DNA of 64,000 nt, taken from contig NZ_CALPDE010000004.1 in NCBI RefSeq assembly GCF_943193185.1, positions 62,001 to 126,000 of the forward strand. The letters are read 5' to 3'. The position numbers were made by a program, and so were the translations under genes. The DNA is from Lactococcus ileimucosae (GTDB lineage Bacteria; Bacillota; Bacilli; Lactobacillales; Streptococcaceae). Below are positions 47,188 through 61,032 of this stretch, one piece after another; positions within the stretch are counted from its first letter, which is position 1; the number at the start of each line of letters is the position of its first letter. Below the pieces are notes generated by a model. It was not told where the DNA came from and did not search any database. It saw only the letters and a program-made list of their open reading frames with translations.

Positions 47188-47489
47188 CACGAAACTCTTC
47201 TTTTACAGTAATAGACATTTGGTTTTCCTCCTGTCTTCAGGTTAATTGAGAGAATAGACCTCCTGTTTACTCTGTAAAACTTATCAGGAGCTTCAAGTAG
47301 CAAACTGTTCACTCCATAGTGCAATTATGGCATAATCAATAAGCAAGTGCGACAAGACAAAATAACCATACCAAGCTGATATAGTCTTCTTAGTTTTTCA
47401 TTATCTGTGTTGGCCTTTCTTTAAGTTCCTGATTGAAAAACAAGCAATCTTCTTAATCACTCGTTTTTTTGTCTTTCCAGAGAAATTTA

Positions 47490-48085
47490 TCATTCTTCTA
47501 CTTGATGGATGATTAGGGCTGGACATGCTCCCATAATAGTCTGCGCTATTGGTCCTGCCATTACGGCCCATCCAAAACGCCCTGAACTAGGATTCTGGAT
47601 ATATGCAAGCTCCGCAACCACCATCCTGGAGCAACTCTACGCTGTGCAAGATTGGTAAAAGCTCTCGTCCCGGACTCCTTATAAGCGTGTTACATCAGCC
47701 AGTGATAAGCTAAAGGCTCGAGGGCTCCCGGCCGTCACCTTGCACAACCCTTGTCTCATCTGCTGCAACAGCTCCTGTCAGATTATTGGGCAGCCAGCCC
47801 TGTCCACCCTCAAATGTAAGTGCAGTCTGTGAAACTTTTCTTACTGTGAAGTTGTTGGACACAGGTTGCACTATGGCTTTAAGATTTTCTGTAATCTCCT
47901 ATTTAAACCAGCTTATTCAATCGATTGTTTAGAGCTTTATAAGAAACATTAGGCGTGGGGATATTAAGGATAATCAAGTGATCTTCCTCTCCCATATTTT
48001 CAAGGTAACGGAATTGCTGGCCGTCTGATATTGTAAAGAGACGTCCAGGATTCATACTCTCAAAATTAGAAACGCTTATCGGCGT
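47490..48085 (-). pseudogene. Decayed DUF6273-type surface protein gene
   Basis: Translated in pieces, the minus strand reads NFESMNPGRLFTISDGQQFR YLENMGEEDHLII, later WWLRS and PALIIHQ before a stop at 47490. These match FDFSTMRPGRIFTMAGEQYR, YLENMGSGNHMII, WWLRTS and PALIINQ of the protein at 7286 in the same order. Several frameshifts and stops interrupt it, and the 5' part (equivalent of about residues 1-350) is missing. It is a remnant of a second copy or relative. Confidence 0.85.
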
Positions 48086-48163
48086 AATAATTCAAAACGA
48101 TATCGTAAAAAGTTACTGATGCTGAATAAAAAGTAGAGAATAAATTCCCACAAAGAGTTCAAA

Positions 48164-48217
48164 CAAAAAGCACTTAACCATGATATATTCTTTACACACG
48201 GTTAAGTGCTTTTTTCA
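48164..48217. terminator. Long terminator hairpin
   Basis: AAAAAGCACTTAACC / GGTTAAGTGCTTTTTT with a loop of about 22 bases. Serves as terminator for the Spx-like gene on the minus strand. Confidence 0.82.
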
Positions 48218-48252
48218 ATTTTGAGACTTTTCCCAGTTTCTTTTTTCAAAGC

Positions 48253-48651
48253 CTAGCCTGTTCGAGCTTCTTGACTTTCCAAGTCGACAATTTTCTTACT
48301 TGGTTTCTTTAAAAATTTTTGCATCTCCCCTTCATCAAAACCTATTTGAAGATGCTTTTCATCCAGCATAAGCGGCACTTTTAGTAAAGTAGCATTTTCC
48401 TCTATCAACTCCATAAAGTCTTCTAATCCCAGACCATTGGGGTCGATATCCAAACGCGTGAATGCCCTTGTTTCTGTAGAAATAATCTCTTCTATACCAT
48501 TTTCAGTTAAGGAAACAATTTGTAAGATTTCTTCAGTGGAAACCAACTCTGTTAAAATGTCAATTTCCACAAATTTTATCCTGTGTGCATACAACCAACT
48601 CTCTGCTTCCTTGGTCTCTTGATTAGAGGAGACAGTATAAATCTTGAGCAT
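48253..48651 (-). CDS. Spx-family protein lacking the CXXC redox switch
   Basis: The 132-residue ArsC/Spx-fold protein starts MLKIYTVSSNQETKEAESWL. In canonical Spx the positions after VSS hold Cys-X-X-Cys; here they read Asn-Gln-Glu-Thr, so no disulfide switch can form. The RNA-polymerase contacting region and acidic tail are otherwise Spx-like (VPLMLDEKHLQIGFDEGEM). It may be a constitutive or differently controlled paralogue; Lactococcus has several Spx genes. The start at 48651 follows GGAGG. Confidence 0.87.
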   Translation of the reverse strand: MLKIYTVSSNQETKEAESWLYAHRIKFVEIDILTELVSTEEILQIVSLTENGIEEIISTETRAFTRLDIDPNGLGLEDFMELIEENATLLKVPLMLDEKHLQIGFDEGEMQKFLKKPSKKIVDLESQEARTG

Positions 48652-48870
48652 GACAACCTCCTTTCTATTAAAATTCAAAACTAGACTCTCTGCTACTTTT
48701 ATTATCCTATTTTATGAAAACGAATACAAACAAAATGCTTTTCATACAATGCCTAGCGAAAAAATTCAGTGATAACAACAACTCAATTTATTCTGATAAG
48801 GAATAACTGTTTTTATAATAGCTATAATAAGCATAAACCTAGGCGATATAAAACTTGCCCTTAAGGCATA

Positions 48871-48904
48871 AAAAAGTCCAAAGGCTCATAGCCTTTGGAC
48901 TTTT
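48871..48904 (-). terminator. Terminator after dnaK
   Basis: AAAAGTCCAAAGGC, short loop, GCCTTTGGACTTTT. Confidence 0.88.
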
Positions 48905-48911
48905 GCTTTTC

Positions 48912-50753
<1,842 letters not shown>

Positions 50754-50812
50754 TTATTCTATTATTTTTATCTATTCTCATAGTTTAAGGACATTTCGGT
50801 CACTTTGCTTTC

Positions 50813-51373
50813 TTACTGTGCAACGACAACCATCGCTGGACGAAGGATGCGGTCATGAAGCTGATATCCTTTTTGAAAGACTTGAACAACGTGATCTGCT
50901 GGATGTTCATCATCGGCTGGAACCGTTTGAACTGCCATATGGAAGTTTGGATCAAAGGCTCCATCAGCTTTAATCTCCGTTACTCCTTCTTCTTCAAGGG
51001 CATTTACCAAACTTTCCCGCGTCATTTCCAAACCTTTTTTTACGTCTTCTGCCAAGCCTTCAAGAGCAAGGGCACGCTCTAGGTTATCCAAGCTTGGCAA
51101 AATCTTTTTGGCCAAATCTTGCGAACGATATTTTAAAATACTTGAACGTTCTTCGTTGGCACGACGTTGGATGTTCTGGATTTCTGCACTGATGCGAAGA
51201 AACTTATTTTCCCATTCTTCAGCCCTTGCTAGGGCTTCGTCAAGTTCAGAAACTTCTTCTTCGACGATATCCTCAAGGGCTTCCTCTGTGAGTTCCTCAA
51301 CTGCTTCCTCAGTCACCTCATCCACTTTTTCATTCTGGGCTTTTTTCATATCTTCTTTCTTTTTTTCGGCCAT
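50813..51373 (-). CDS. grpE: Nucleotide exchange factor GrpE
   Basis: About 186 residues: an acidic, Glu-rich N-terminal region (about 1-50), a long coiled-coil dimerisation helix ([20 protein letters not shown]), and the C-terminal beta domain with NPNFH-like [11 protein letters not shown] and [16 protein letters not shown]. It releases ADP from DnaK. The start at 51373 (MAEKKKED) follows AAAAGGAAA. Confidence 0.95.
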   Translation of the reverse strand: MAEKKKEDMKKAQNEKVDEVTEEAVEELTEEALEDIVEEEVSELDEALARAEEWENKFLRISAEIQNIQRRANEERSSILKYRSQDLAKKILPSLDNLERALALEGLAEDVKKGLEMTRESLVNALEEEGVTEIKADGAFDPNFHMAVQTVPADDEHPADHVVQVFQKGYQLHDRILRPAMVVVAQ

Positions 51374-51409
51374 GTTGTTTCCTTTTCTTTTAAAAAATTT
51401 CATATTGTA

Positions 51410-52447
51410 TTAACTTATCTCGTAGTGGTTCCCATCAAGGTAACGGTAGTAGTCCATCAATTTCATACTGAGGACTTTAGCAAGCAAGTCTAGCCTACTC
51501 AAGGTTTTTTGATAATCTTGTTCTACGGGACCGATAACTGTCAAGGTTCCCAATCCCCGATAAGGAATAACAAACTTTTGACTAATCAATGTTAAGTTTG
51601 CAAAATAGGAGGCGTTATCAATAACTACTGAACGCATCTCCTCTGTATTTGTCAGCGCTCGTATCTCTTGAGCCATACGCGCATCGTCACTTAAAATTTT
51701 ATAGAGCTCAGACAGGTTGTCCGTCGCGAACTCAAAAACATGTTCACGTCCACTACTTGTCAGCTTTTCTGTAAGTAGGTCAGCAAATACAGTATCAAAG
51801 AGCCTTAAGACATCCGTTGTTACTTTAAAGTAACGCTGAACAATCTGCGGAATCTCCGTTCGTAAAGCGTAGTGCACTTCCAAAACCTTCTTGCCTACCA
51901 GACGTTCTTTAATGAGATGTGTGAAAATTTGTAAATCTTGCTCACTCATACTTTTAGGAAGAACAAATTGGTTGGTCCGAATCTCACCCGTCGCTAGACC
52001 CATCACTGTCAAGATGGAGTGATTGTCCAAAGTAACAAGTTCAAAAGACTGTAAAACTTGTTCACTTTGAGGAACATTGAGCACAAAGGAAGTTAGACCT
52101 GTCAACCTTGATAAAATCTCACTCGCTCTTTCAAATAAGTCCGAGAGACGGTAAAAGTCGCCGTCAAAGGAGCTCATAATCTCGAAAAGATCGTTTTGTG
52201 TAAATTCTTCCAAGCGTAATACATTTTCAATAAAATATTTATAGCCTGAAATACTAGGTACACGTCCACTTGATGTGTGCTCTTTTTGGATAAGACCAAG
52301 ATTTTCTAGCACTTTCATATCATTTCTGATTGTTGCGCTTGAAGCCTTAATCTGTTCCAGCAAGGCATTTGAACCTACTGGTGTATGCTCTTTGGCGTAA
52401 AGAGAGACAATCAAATCCAAAATCTGCTGTTGCCGTTCTGTAATCAT
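51410..52447 (-). CDS. hrcA: Heat-inducible repressor HrcA
   Basis: The 345-residue repressor of class I heat-shock genes binds CIRCE. The N-terminal winged helix has ITERQQQILDLIVSLY, PVGSNALLEQI and SSATIRNDMKVLE. The C-terminal GAF-like domain has GRVPSISGYKYFIENVL. First gene of the operon with two CIRCE copies in its promoter region, so it autoregulates. Confidence 0.96.
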   Translation of the reverse strand: MITERQQQILDLIVSLYAKEHTPVGSNALLEQIKASSATIRNDMKVLENLGLIQKEHTSSGRVPSISGYKYFIENVLRLEEFTQNDLFEIMSSFDGDFYRLSDLFERASEILSRLTGLTSFVLNVPQSEQVLQSFELVTLDNHSILTVMGLATGEIRTNQFVLPKSMSEQDLQIFTHLIKERLVGKKVLEVHYALRTEIPQIVQRYFKVTTDVLRLFDTVFADLLTEKLTSSGREHVFEFATDNLSELYKILSDDARMAQEIRALTNTEEMRSVVIDNASYFANLTLISQKFVIPYRGLGTLTVIGPVEQDYQKTLSRLDLLAKVLSMKLMDYYRYLDGNHYEIS

Positions 52448-52468
52448 ACTTGTCTCCTTTCTTCACAT

Positions 52469-52495
52469 TTAGCACTCTATGTCCTTAAGTGCTAA
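52469..52495. promoter_or_regulatory. CIRCE element 1 (between promoter and hrcA)
   Basis: TTAGCACTC, 9 bases, AAGTGCTAA; one mismatch to the perfect inverted repeat. Located 22 bases before hrcA. Confidence 0.93.
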
Positions 52496-52502
52496 CAATA
52501 TT

Positions 52503-52531
52503 ATTATACCCCTTATTTGATAACTTGTCAA
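52503..52531 (-). promoter_or_regulatory. hrcA-grpE-dnaK promoter
   Basis: Perfect TTGACA, 17-base spacer, perfect TATAAT on the minus strand, flanked by two CIRCE operators. Confidence 0.92.
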
Positions 52532-52536
52532 GAAAA

Positions 52537-52585
52537 AAACCCAAAAATTAGCACTCTTTTTTATAGAGTGCTAATTTTTGGGTTT
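52537..52585. terminator. CIRCE element 2 embedded in a terminator hairpin
   Basis: TTAGCACTC, 9 bases, GAGTGCTAA (52548-52574) is a perfect CIRCE. The arms extend outward to CCCAAAAATTAGCACTC / GAGTGCTAATTTTTGGG, and on the minus strand a T7 run follows, so RNA from the upstream gene would terminate here. Confidence 0.87.
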
Positions 52586-52590
52586 GGTCA

Positions 52591-53031
52591 TTAAATCAGT
52601 CCAATCTCCTTGGCGACAAAGCGAATACTAAACAAACTGACAAGGAGTACGGCTAGCGGAAACAATAGGGTTAAACTTTGCTGCTGTATGAAATACTGAT
52701 AAAGCCAGTCAATAATTACCAGAGCTGCTGCAACCTCCAAAAGTAGCATTCCGATATGAAAAAACCGTATAATCAGAAGAATGATTAGAAATACAAGTAA
52801 AATTTGTATCACACCTTGCCATTGTGCGACTGGGGCTAAGAGCTGATTGATAAAACCTGTTACTGTACGACTTGTATTTTGAAAAACAGTTGTAAAGGGA
52901 TTGGGTCTTGCTAAAAGTCTTTGCGCTACACTTATCAAAGTGTAGAGAAATAAAGCAAGGTTAGCATATAAAATAAGATGCGCTTTGTTCAACATAGATG
53001 CACGGCTCCTTTTAAACATGTTTCCTTTCAT
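52591..53031 (-). CDS. Membrane protein of unknown function
   Basis: The 146-residue protein has four likely membrane helices (about residues 18-38, 72-90, 95-112 and 120-140) with a basic start. It overlaps the carboxypeptidase gene by four bases (ATGA), so it is co-translated with it. A second ATG at 53019 has AAAGGA just before it and could be the true start. Family not recognised; context suggests a cell-envelope role. Confidence 0.75.
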   Translation of the reverse strand: MKGNMFKRSRASMLNKAHLILYANLALFLYTLISVAQRLLARPNPFTTVFQNTSRTVTGFINQLLAPVAQWQGVIQILLVFLIILLIIRFFHIGMLLLEVAAALVIIDWLYQYFIQQQSLTLLFPLAVLLVSLFSIRFVAKEIGLI

Positions 53032-53813
53032 TGAGGCAGTAATTTCAGATATTCTTCAAGCGTGAGCTTATGTTTTGCCATATATTTTGCATTATCTATC
53101 CCTACATAGCGGAAATGCCAGTCTTCGTAATCCACTCCTGTAGAAGACTTTCCCCCTTCAGGAAAGCGTAGAATGAAGCCATAATTCGGCGCAATTTTTC
53201 TCAGCTCTGCCACAACATCTTTAGGGCTTTGATTTAGAGCATCAACAGTCGATATATCCACAGCTAACCCTGTTTGATGTTCTGAACTTCCTGCCGGCTG
53301 TGAATAAGTTTTGACATTATTCTCTGCTTCTTCCCGGGAAATCGGCTGTCCTGTATTATTGAGTGAACCTGCCGCACCAGCCATTTCACGCTCTACATAA
53401 CTGTTAAAAAGTTGCTCTTGATAAGCTACTGAACGATAAGCAGAGATGAGATGTTCAGAAGGATCAATAGCTTGAGCCGCCGCTAAAAATTTCTCCAGTT
53501 CTTCCGCAATTCGGCTGTCCACTTGGACACCGCCAACTGTTGTTAAATGAGGGAAGAGTTCTTCTTTGGGATGCGCTCTATTCACCAATATTAAATTCCA
53601 GTCTGACTGATGTGCTTCGGGTAAATCTGACTTTTCATTTTCAGATTTAGGACTTGAGAGCGCCGTTTTGTTCGAACTTGTTGCTTCTTTAGTGCCTTGT
53701 GGTTTAAGCTTACTCACGGCAAGTACGCACAGAAAAATAAAGGTCAGGACAACAAAAAGCCCTCCAAGAACTCTTCCTTTTTTTAATTTTCTCGTTTTAG
53801 TCTGTCTTTGCAT
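53028..53813 (-). CDS. D-alanyl-D-alanine carboxypeptidase (VanY/M15B type)
   Basis: The 261-residue enzyme has an N-terminal membrane anchor (about residues 15-37), a low-complexity Ser/Glu linker and an M15 peptidase domain with zinc ligands in SSEHQTGLAVDIS and DYEDWHFRYVG, plus SAYRSVAYQEQLF. It trims D-Ala from peptidoglycan stem peptides outside the membrane. Overlaps the histidine phosphatase gene upstream by 17 bases. Confidence 0.93.
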   Translation of the reverse strand: MQRQTKTRKLKKGRVLGGLFVVLTFIFLCVLAVSKLKPQGTKEATSSNKTALSSPKSENEKSDLPEAHQSDWNLILVNRAHPKEELFPHLTTVGGVQVDSRIAEELEKFLAAAQAIDPSEHLISAYRSVAYQEQLFNSYVEREMAGAAGSLNNTGQPISREEAENNVKTYSQPAGSSEHQTGLAVDISTVDALNQSPKDVVAELRKIAPNYGFILRFPEGGKSSTGVDYEDWHFRYVGIDNAKYMAKHKLTLEEYLKLLPQ

Positions 53814-54501
53814 TTTCCATCATTTCCGCTCCAAGCTTGCGGTAAGCCATGGAACCAATTTCTCCAACTTCAAACTTCCCATTTTCAAAACGAAGATGTG
53901 TTACAGAACCATTATCTAAATTATACGGCCGTTCCTTATCGGGCTGAAGCATCTTGACATAACTTCCAATGGTCATGCCATGACTCACGACAACGATATT
54001 CTTTGCTCCAGCAGCTTCTGATTCAGCAGCCATGTCTGTAAAGCCACTCATGATACGCCCAGAAAGTTCTTCCCAGGTTTCAGCCCAACCTGCAGTATCT
54101 ACTTCATAGATTGCACGCGCCAGTTCTTCATCTGTCGGAAATTTACCAGAGGCTCTCCAATCCTTTTCATCAAATACAATCGGAAGAACACCATCAAACA
54201 GCTCTCCATCGTAACCGCCATCAAAGGAGCCAAAACACCACTCACGGATACGTTTGTCCATCTTGTAAGGGATATTTTGATTGTCTGAATACTCCAAGAT
54301 GAGCCCCATTGTTTGAATTGTTCTGCCAGAGTCAGAGGAGTAAGCACGATCAAATTTCAAGCCCTTCTCTTTGAAGCCTAGTCCTAACTCCACAACACCA
54401 CGTTCCCCCTCTGCTGTCAAAGGGGTATCAGACCAACCTTGTGCACGACCGATTGTATTGAACATCGTTTTCCCATGCCTTACTAAATAAATCTCAACCA
54501 T
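53797..54501 (-). CDS. Histidine phosphatase (phosphoglycerate mutase-like)
   Basis: The 234-residue protein has the catalytic RHG motif YLVRHGKTMFN, SDTPLT, the DRAYSSDSGRTIQT motif and VVVSHGMTIGSY with the second His. The family includes phosphoglycerate mutases and broad phosphatases; the substrate cannot be told. First of an operon with the carboxypeptidase and a membrane protein. Confidence 0.92.
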   Translation of the reverse strand: MVEIYLVRHGKTMFNTIGRAQGWSDTPLTAEGERGVVELGLGFKEKGLKFDRAYSSDSGRTIQTMGLILEYSDNQNIPYKMDKRIREWCFGSFDGGYDGELFDGVLPIVFDEKDWRASGKFPTDEELARAIYEVDTAGWAETWEELSGRIMSGFTDMAAESEAAGAKNIVVVSHGMTIGSYVKMLQPDKERPYNLDNGSVTHLRFENGKFEVGEIGSMAYRKLGAEMMENAKTD

Positions 54502-54721
54502 GAATTCACCCTGTCTTTTTCTCTATTCTATACTCTAATATTATACTTTATTTCACAACAATTGAACAGAGAAAAATAACACCTCTTACCCGAAAGGTCT
54601 GATTTCTGGCTAAACTCTCACTCTTTTCTTGGATTCCCTGTGCAGACTCTTTCAGCTTGCTTCTCCTTGGCTAAACACACTCAGCAAGCCTGAGATAAGC
54701 TTTACTTGTTGAATTGCATCA

Positions 54722-54748
54722 AAAAAATCCCTTCTTTCAGAGATTTCT
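54722..54748 (-). terminator. Terminator after the proline-rich protein gene
   Basis: Minus strand AAATCTC, loop, GGGATTT followed by T run. Confidence 0.65.
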
Positions 54749-54753
54749 TCCTT

Positions 54754-55674
54754 TCACTTTCCAAAAAATTGCCGCAACCAGCTGAGTTTTTTCAGCACGC
54801 TTAGGAACAAGGCAGAAGCACAAACGCCTGTGACAGCCCCGCCAGCACTGGCAGCATTAACTGCAATAGAGTGCTTACGCACTGCTTCTTCTTCCACCCG
54901 ACTCCCTTTCTCTTCAGCATTTGTATTTTTTGCCATTTGATACCCTTCCAAAGCCACAAGTCCTTGATCTAAGCGCGTATCATCTTTAGCTGGCAAATCC
55001 TCTGTATGAGAAGCAGATACTTGTGTCTTTGAAATTCCTTTATCGACTACCTTTTCCACGTGGTCTTTTTTATTCCCTTTATCAGTCTCATCTTGAGAAT
55101 TTGGTGTTCCTTGTCCCAAATTCTCAGGTTCTCCTGTCGGAAAGACTGGCGTGATTGGCACAGGATATTCTGGAACTGGTGGTGCCACAGTTGGTAGAGT
55201 TATATCAGGTTGCATTGGTATTAGTGGCGGGGCAGTTGGTGTAATAGGCTTAGGCGTTTCTACCGTTACTGGCGGAAGCGTCGGAACAGTTATATCTGGT
55301 TTTATCGGTATTATTGGTGGTCGCGTTGGCGTAATGGGTTGTGGCGGTTCCGTCGTCACTGGTGGTACGATTAAATCTGGAGTTTCTAATGCATCTTGTA
55401 CTTCTGCCGTTGACGTGTCAATGTTCACTTCCCCGTATGTTAGGAAAGTGATATTTTTATCGCCTGTGTGGTACTCCGATAGTCCCCAGACGTCTTTGCC
55501 TGTATGCTGCTCGACACTCTGAGAAAAGTTGTCTGGCAAGAGGGTGTATGTTGCCGCACTTCCTTTTGTCCCATCAACAGCGGAAAGAGAGAGCGCTTTA
55601 AGAGGAACAGCACTTGTTGTGATGCTCCCAATTAAAGCAAGTGTTAAACTGATGGCTTGTTTTTTATATCTCAT
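54754..55674 (-). CDS. Proline-rich repeat surface protein
   Basis: The 306-residue protein has a signal peptide (about residues 1-28), an N-terminal part of about 75 residues, then two and a half proline-rich repeats of about 30 residues (PITPTRPPIIPIKPDITVPT, PITPTAPPLIPMQPDITLPT, then PVPEYPVPITPVFP), a charged linker and a C-terminal hydrophobic segment (about 272-295) with basic tail KKLSWLRQFFGK. No LPXTG motif, so it is probably held by the C-terminal helix. The rod-like repeats may span the cell wall. Function unknown. Confidence 0.82.
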   Translation of the reverse strand: MRYKKQAISLTLALIGSITTSAVPLKALSLSAVDGTKGSAATYTLLPDNFSQSVEQHTGKDVWGLSEYHTGDKNITFLTYGEVNIDTSTAEVQDALETPDLIVPPVTTEPPQPITPTRPPIIPIKPDITVPTLPPVTVETPKPITPTAPPLIPMQPDITLPTVAPPVPEYPVPITPVFPTGEPENLGQGTPNSQDETDKGNKKDHVEKVVDKGISKTQVSASHTEDLPAKDDTRLDQGLVALEGYQMAKNTNAEEKGSRVEEEAVRKHSIAVNAASAGGAVTGVCASALFLSVLKKLSWLRQFFGK

Positions 55675-55772
55675 TATAGCTTCAAAACTCCTTTCTAATA
55701 TTTTCCTTTTATTTATCGTTATTCAAAAAACATCTCAACGGTATATAAGCATTTCCCAGACATTTCCGGAAT

Positions 55773-56471
55773 TTATTTTCTCATATGCGGACTTGTCTTG
55801 AGCAAATCTTCAAAGAAAAGTTGTCCCATGTCGCCATTGATAATTTCCGCAGCACGAAGTGTACTCGCCTTAGCCGTTAAGCTATGTTGAATCCGAGAAT
55901 TTTTTACTTCTAAATCCAGCAATTTAACTGCTTCTTGTAAACTAGAGACTTCCTCTAATTTTAAAACCTGAATAATATAGCCAATGCTCTTTAAATTTAA
56001 ATATCTTTCTGGAATCGGTGTATTTCTCAGGGTTTGACAGTCTAAAATCCTTTCAACATCATCCACAAGTTCTTTTCTTTTACGGCTATATTTGGGAAAA
56101 ATCTGTTTGACGAGGGCTTTTCGCCCCATAGGTAATGTATCACTCCCAAATACTTTTTTGAGTAACCCATTCAAAAAAACGCCAAGTGCCCACAGGGAAA
56201 AGCTGACAATAAATGTCCCTAGAAAAGCTTCCAAAATAGAGCGTTCAGGCTGCCCTTCAATGAAAGAAAAATCGTTTGCAAGGTAGAAAAAAAGACCGAC
56301 TATTGGCAATGCAAAGGCTAATAGGGCAGAACGATAATCGATTTTGTGTTGAATTTCTTCTAAAAATTCTATCTTTAAAATCTCAAATTGATTAAGCGTT
56401 TCTTCAAGAACTTCTAGAGTTTTCATAACTTCTTCGCAATAACCCAAAGCGATCTTTCCCTCCTTTCTCAT
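55773..56471 (-). CDS. Membrane protein of unknown function
   Basis: The 232-residue protein has an N-terminal helix rich in Glu, two membrane segments (about residues 49-66 and 85-104) and a long C-terminal cytoplasmic helical part ending GQLFFEDLLKTSPHMRK. Not recognised. It lies alone between the proline-rich protein gene and the ATP synthase operon, in the same direction, with GGAGG-like site upstream. Confidence 0.7.
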   Translation of the reverse strand: MRKEGKIALGYCEEVMKTLEVLEETLNQFEILKIEFLEEIQHKIDYRSALLAFALPIVGLFFYLANDFSFIEGQPERSILEAFLGTFIVSFSLWALGVFLNGLLKKVFGSDTLPMGRKALVKQIFPKYSRKRKELVDDVERILDCQTLRNTPIPERYLNLKSIGYIIQVLKLEEVSSLQEAVKLLDLEVKNSRIQHSLTAKASTLRAAEIINGDMGQLFFEDLLKTSPHMRK

Positions 56472-56621
56472 ATTTTCCCCTTTTTTATTTCAAATCATAT
56501 TTGAAAAACATTTTGATTAATTATTTTGTAACTTTTTATGCAAATCAACGTAAAAAATGTCTTCTGTTTTACATTTTACCATTTTCATCCGTTGTTTTTT
56601 GTTACGTTTCTGTTAAAAAAC

Positions 56622-56649
56622 AAAAAAACATCCACTGAGAGATGTTTTG
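56622..56649 (-). terminator. Terminator of the ATP synthase operon
   Basis: Minus strand AAAACATC, 8-base loop, GATGTTTTTTTG just after atpC. Confidence 0.85.
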
Positions 56650-56656
56650 AGATTTA

Positions 56657-57082
56657 TTAATAATGTTTCGATACATTCAAACGGTTAATCGCACGGTGAA
56701 GTGCCACCTCTGCCCGCTTAACTTCATCAGCTTTATACGCTGCTTTTGCTTCTTCAAGTTCTTTTTCAGCACGAAGTTTCGCACGTTCAGCACGTGGCAC
56801 ATCGATATCGCGATTGCGTTCGGCAGAGTCTGCAATAACAGTAATCAAACTCTCTTTCACTTCAATAATTCCGCCATTTACAGCGATATAATCAACGTGC
56901 TTCATATCATCAGGCCGACGGACCTTAAGCTCACTGATTTGTAAACCAGCGATGGTTGAAATCATATTGGGCAAAATCCCCATGTCGCCACCGATAGTAT
57001 GCGCAAGAATGTAGGTTGCATGGTGATCATAAATGACACCTGCAGGAGTGATGACCTGAACAGCCATGACATTTTCACTCAT
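56657..57082 (-). CDS. atpC: F1 ATP synthase epsilon subunit
   Basis: 141 residues: N-terminal beta sandwich ([31 protein letters not shown]) and C-terminal two-helix domain. Part of the central stalk, inhibits ATP hydrolysis in many bacteria. Last gene of atpEBFHAGDC. Confidence 0.96.
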   Translation of the reverse strand: MSENVMAVQVITPAGVIYDHHATYILAHTIGGDMGILPNMISTIAGLQISELKVRRPDDMKHVDYIAVNGGIIEVKESLITVIADSAERNRDIDVPRAERAKLRAEKELEEAKAAYKADEVKRAEVALHRAINRLNVSKHY

Positions 57083-57099
57083 TTCAGCAACCTCCTATC

Positions 57100-58539
<1,440 letters not shown>

Positions 58540-58568
58540 TTAATTCTCTGAGAAAGATTACTCCATGC

Positions 58569-59444
58569 TTAAAGCGCTGAAGCTCCTGCAACAATTTCCG
58601 TGATTTCTTGTGTAATTGCTGCTTGACGCGCACGATTGTATTGGATTGTCAAATCATTAATCAGTGTTTTCGCATTATCGGTCGCTGTGCGCATTGCTGA
58701 CATCCCGGCCGCGTGTTCTGCTGTTTTTGCATCAACAATCGCGCCATAAATCATACTTTCTGCATATTGAGGCAATAATTGATCCAAAATAGCCTCACGA
58801 CTCGGTTCTAACTCGAAACTGACTGGCGCCACTGTTTCTTCTGCTTCCTCTGCTTCATCAAAAGTGATTGGCAGCATTCTTTGCATGTGCACTTCACTTG
58901 TCAATGAATTAATATGATGGTTGTAGCACACGTAAAGCTGATCAAACTCTTCTTTATTATAAAGCGACACTGCATGACCTACAATCTCACGAACTTCCTC
59001 AAAACTTGGCTGGTCAGTCAAGCCACGTAATTCATAGGACAACTTGATATTACGAGAACGGAAGAAATCTGCTCCCACACCTCCCAAGGCAAGAATACAG
59101 TAATCTTCTGGACCTTGGTGTTTTTCTCGAAGCTTGTTCATGACTGACTTCAAGATATTAGAGTTGTAACCTCCTACAAGGCCACGATCCGAAGTGATGA
59201 CCAAATACCCTGTTTTCTTAACTGGACGTTTAATCATCATTGGATTTTTAGAAGGACCACGATCTGCAGCAACCAAGTCTGTTGTCACTTGGCGTACCTT
59301 ATCTGCATAAATTTGATACGTTTTTGCAATCTTTTCTGACTTTTGCAGCTTAGCTGCAGAGACCATCTGCATGGCCCCAGTGATATGACTTGTTTTTTCT
59401 GTTGAAGCAATTCTTGCTTTAATTTCGCTAAGTGAAGCGCCCAT
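58569..59444 (-). CDS. atpG: F1 ATP synthase gamma subunit
   Basis: 291 residues forming the rotating central shaft: N-terminal helix [20 protein letters not shown] with [10 protein letters not shown], central [15 protein letters not shown] and C-terminal helix [11 protein letters not shown]...[13 protein letters not shown]. Between atpA and atpD. Confidence 0.97.
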   Translation of the reverse strand: MGASLSEIKARIASTEKTSHITGAMQMVSAAKLQKSEKIAKTYQIYADKVRQVTTDLVAADRGPSKNPMMIKRPVKKTGYLVITSDRGLVGGYNSNILKSVMNKLREKHQGPEDYCILALGGVGADFFRSRNIKLSYELRGLTDQPSFEEVREIVGHAVSLYNKEEFDQLYVCYNHHINSLTSEVHMQRMLPITFDEAEEAEETVAPVSFELEPSREAILDQLLPQYAESMIYGAIVDAKTAEHAAGMSAMRTATDNAKTLINDLTIQYNRARQAAITQEITEIVAGASAL

Positions 59445-59455
59445 AATGAACCTCC

Positions 59456-60994
<1,539 letters not shown>

Positions 60995-61032
60995 TTAAAT
61001 GGCTTGAGAATTTTTTCCCAAAGAAGAGATTA

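Noticed and set aside
55151..55522. Gly/Val-rich 123-codon frame on the plus strand
   Set aside because: It is the mirror of the proline-rich repeats on the other strand (Pro codons read as Gly codons).
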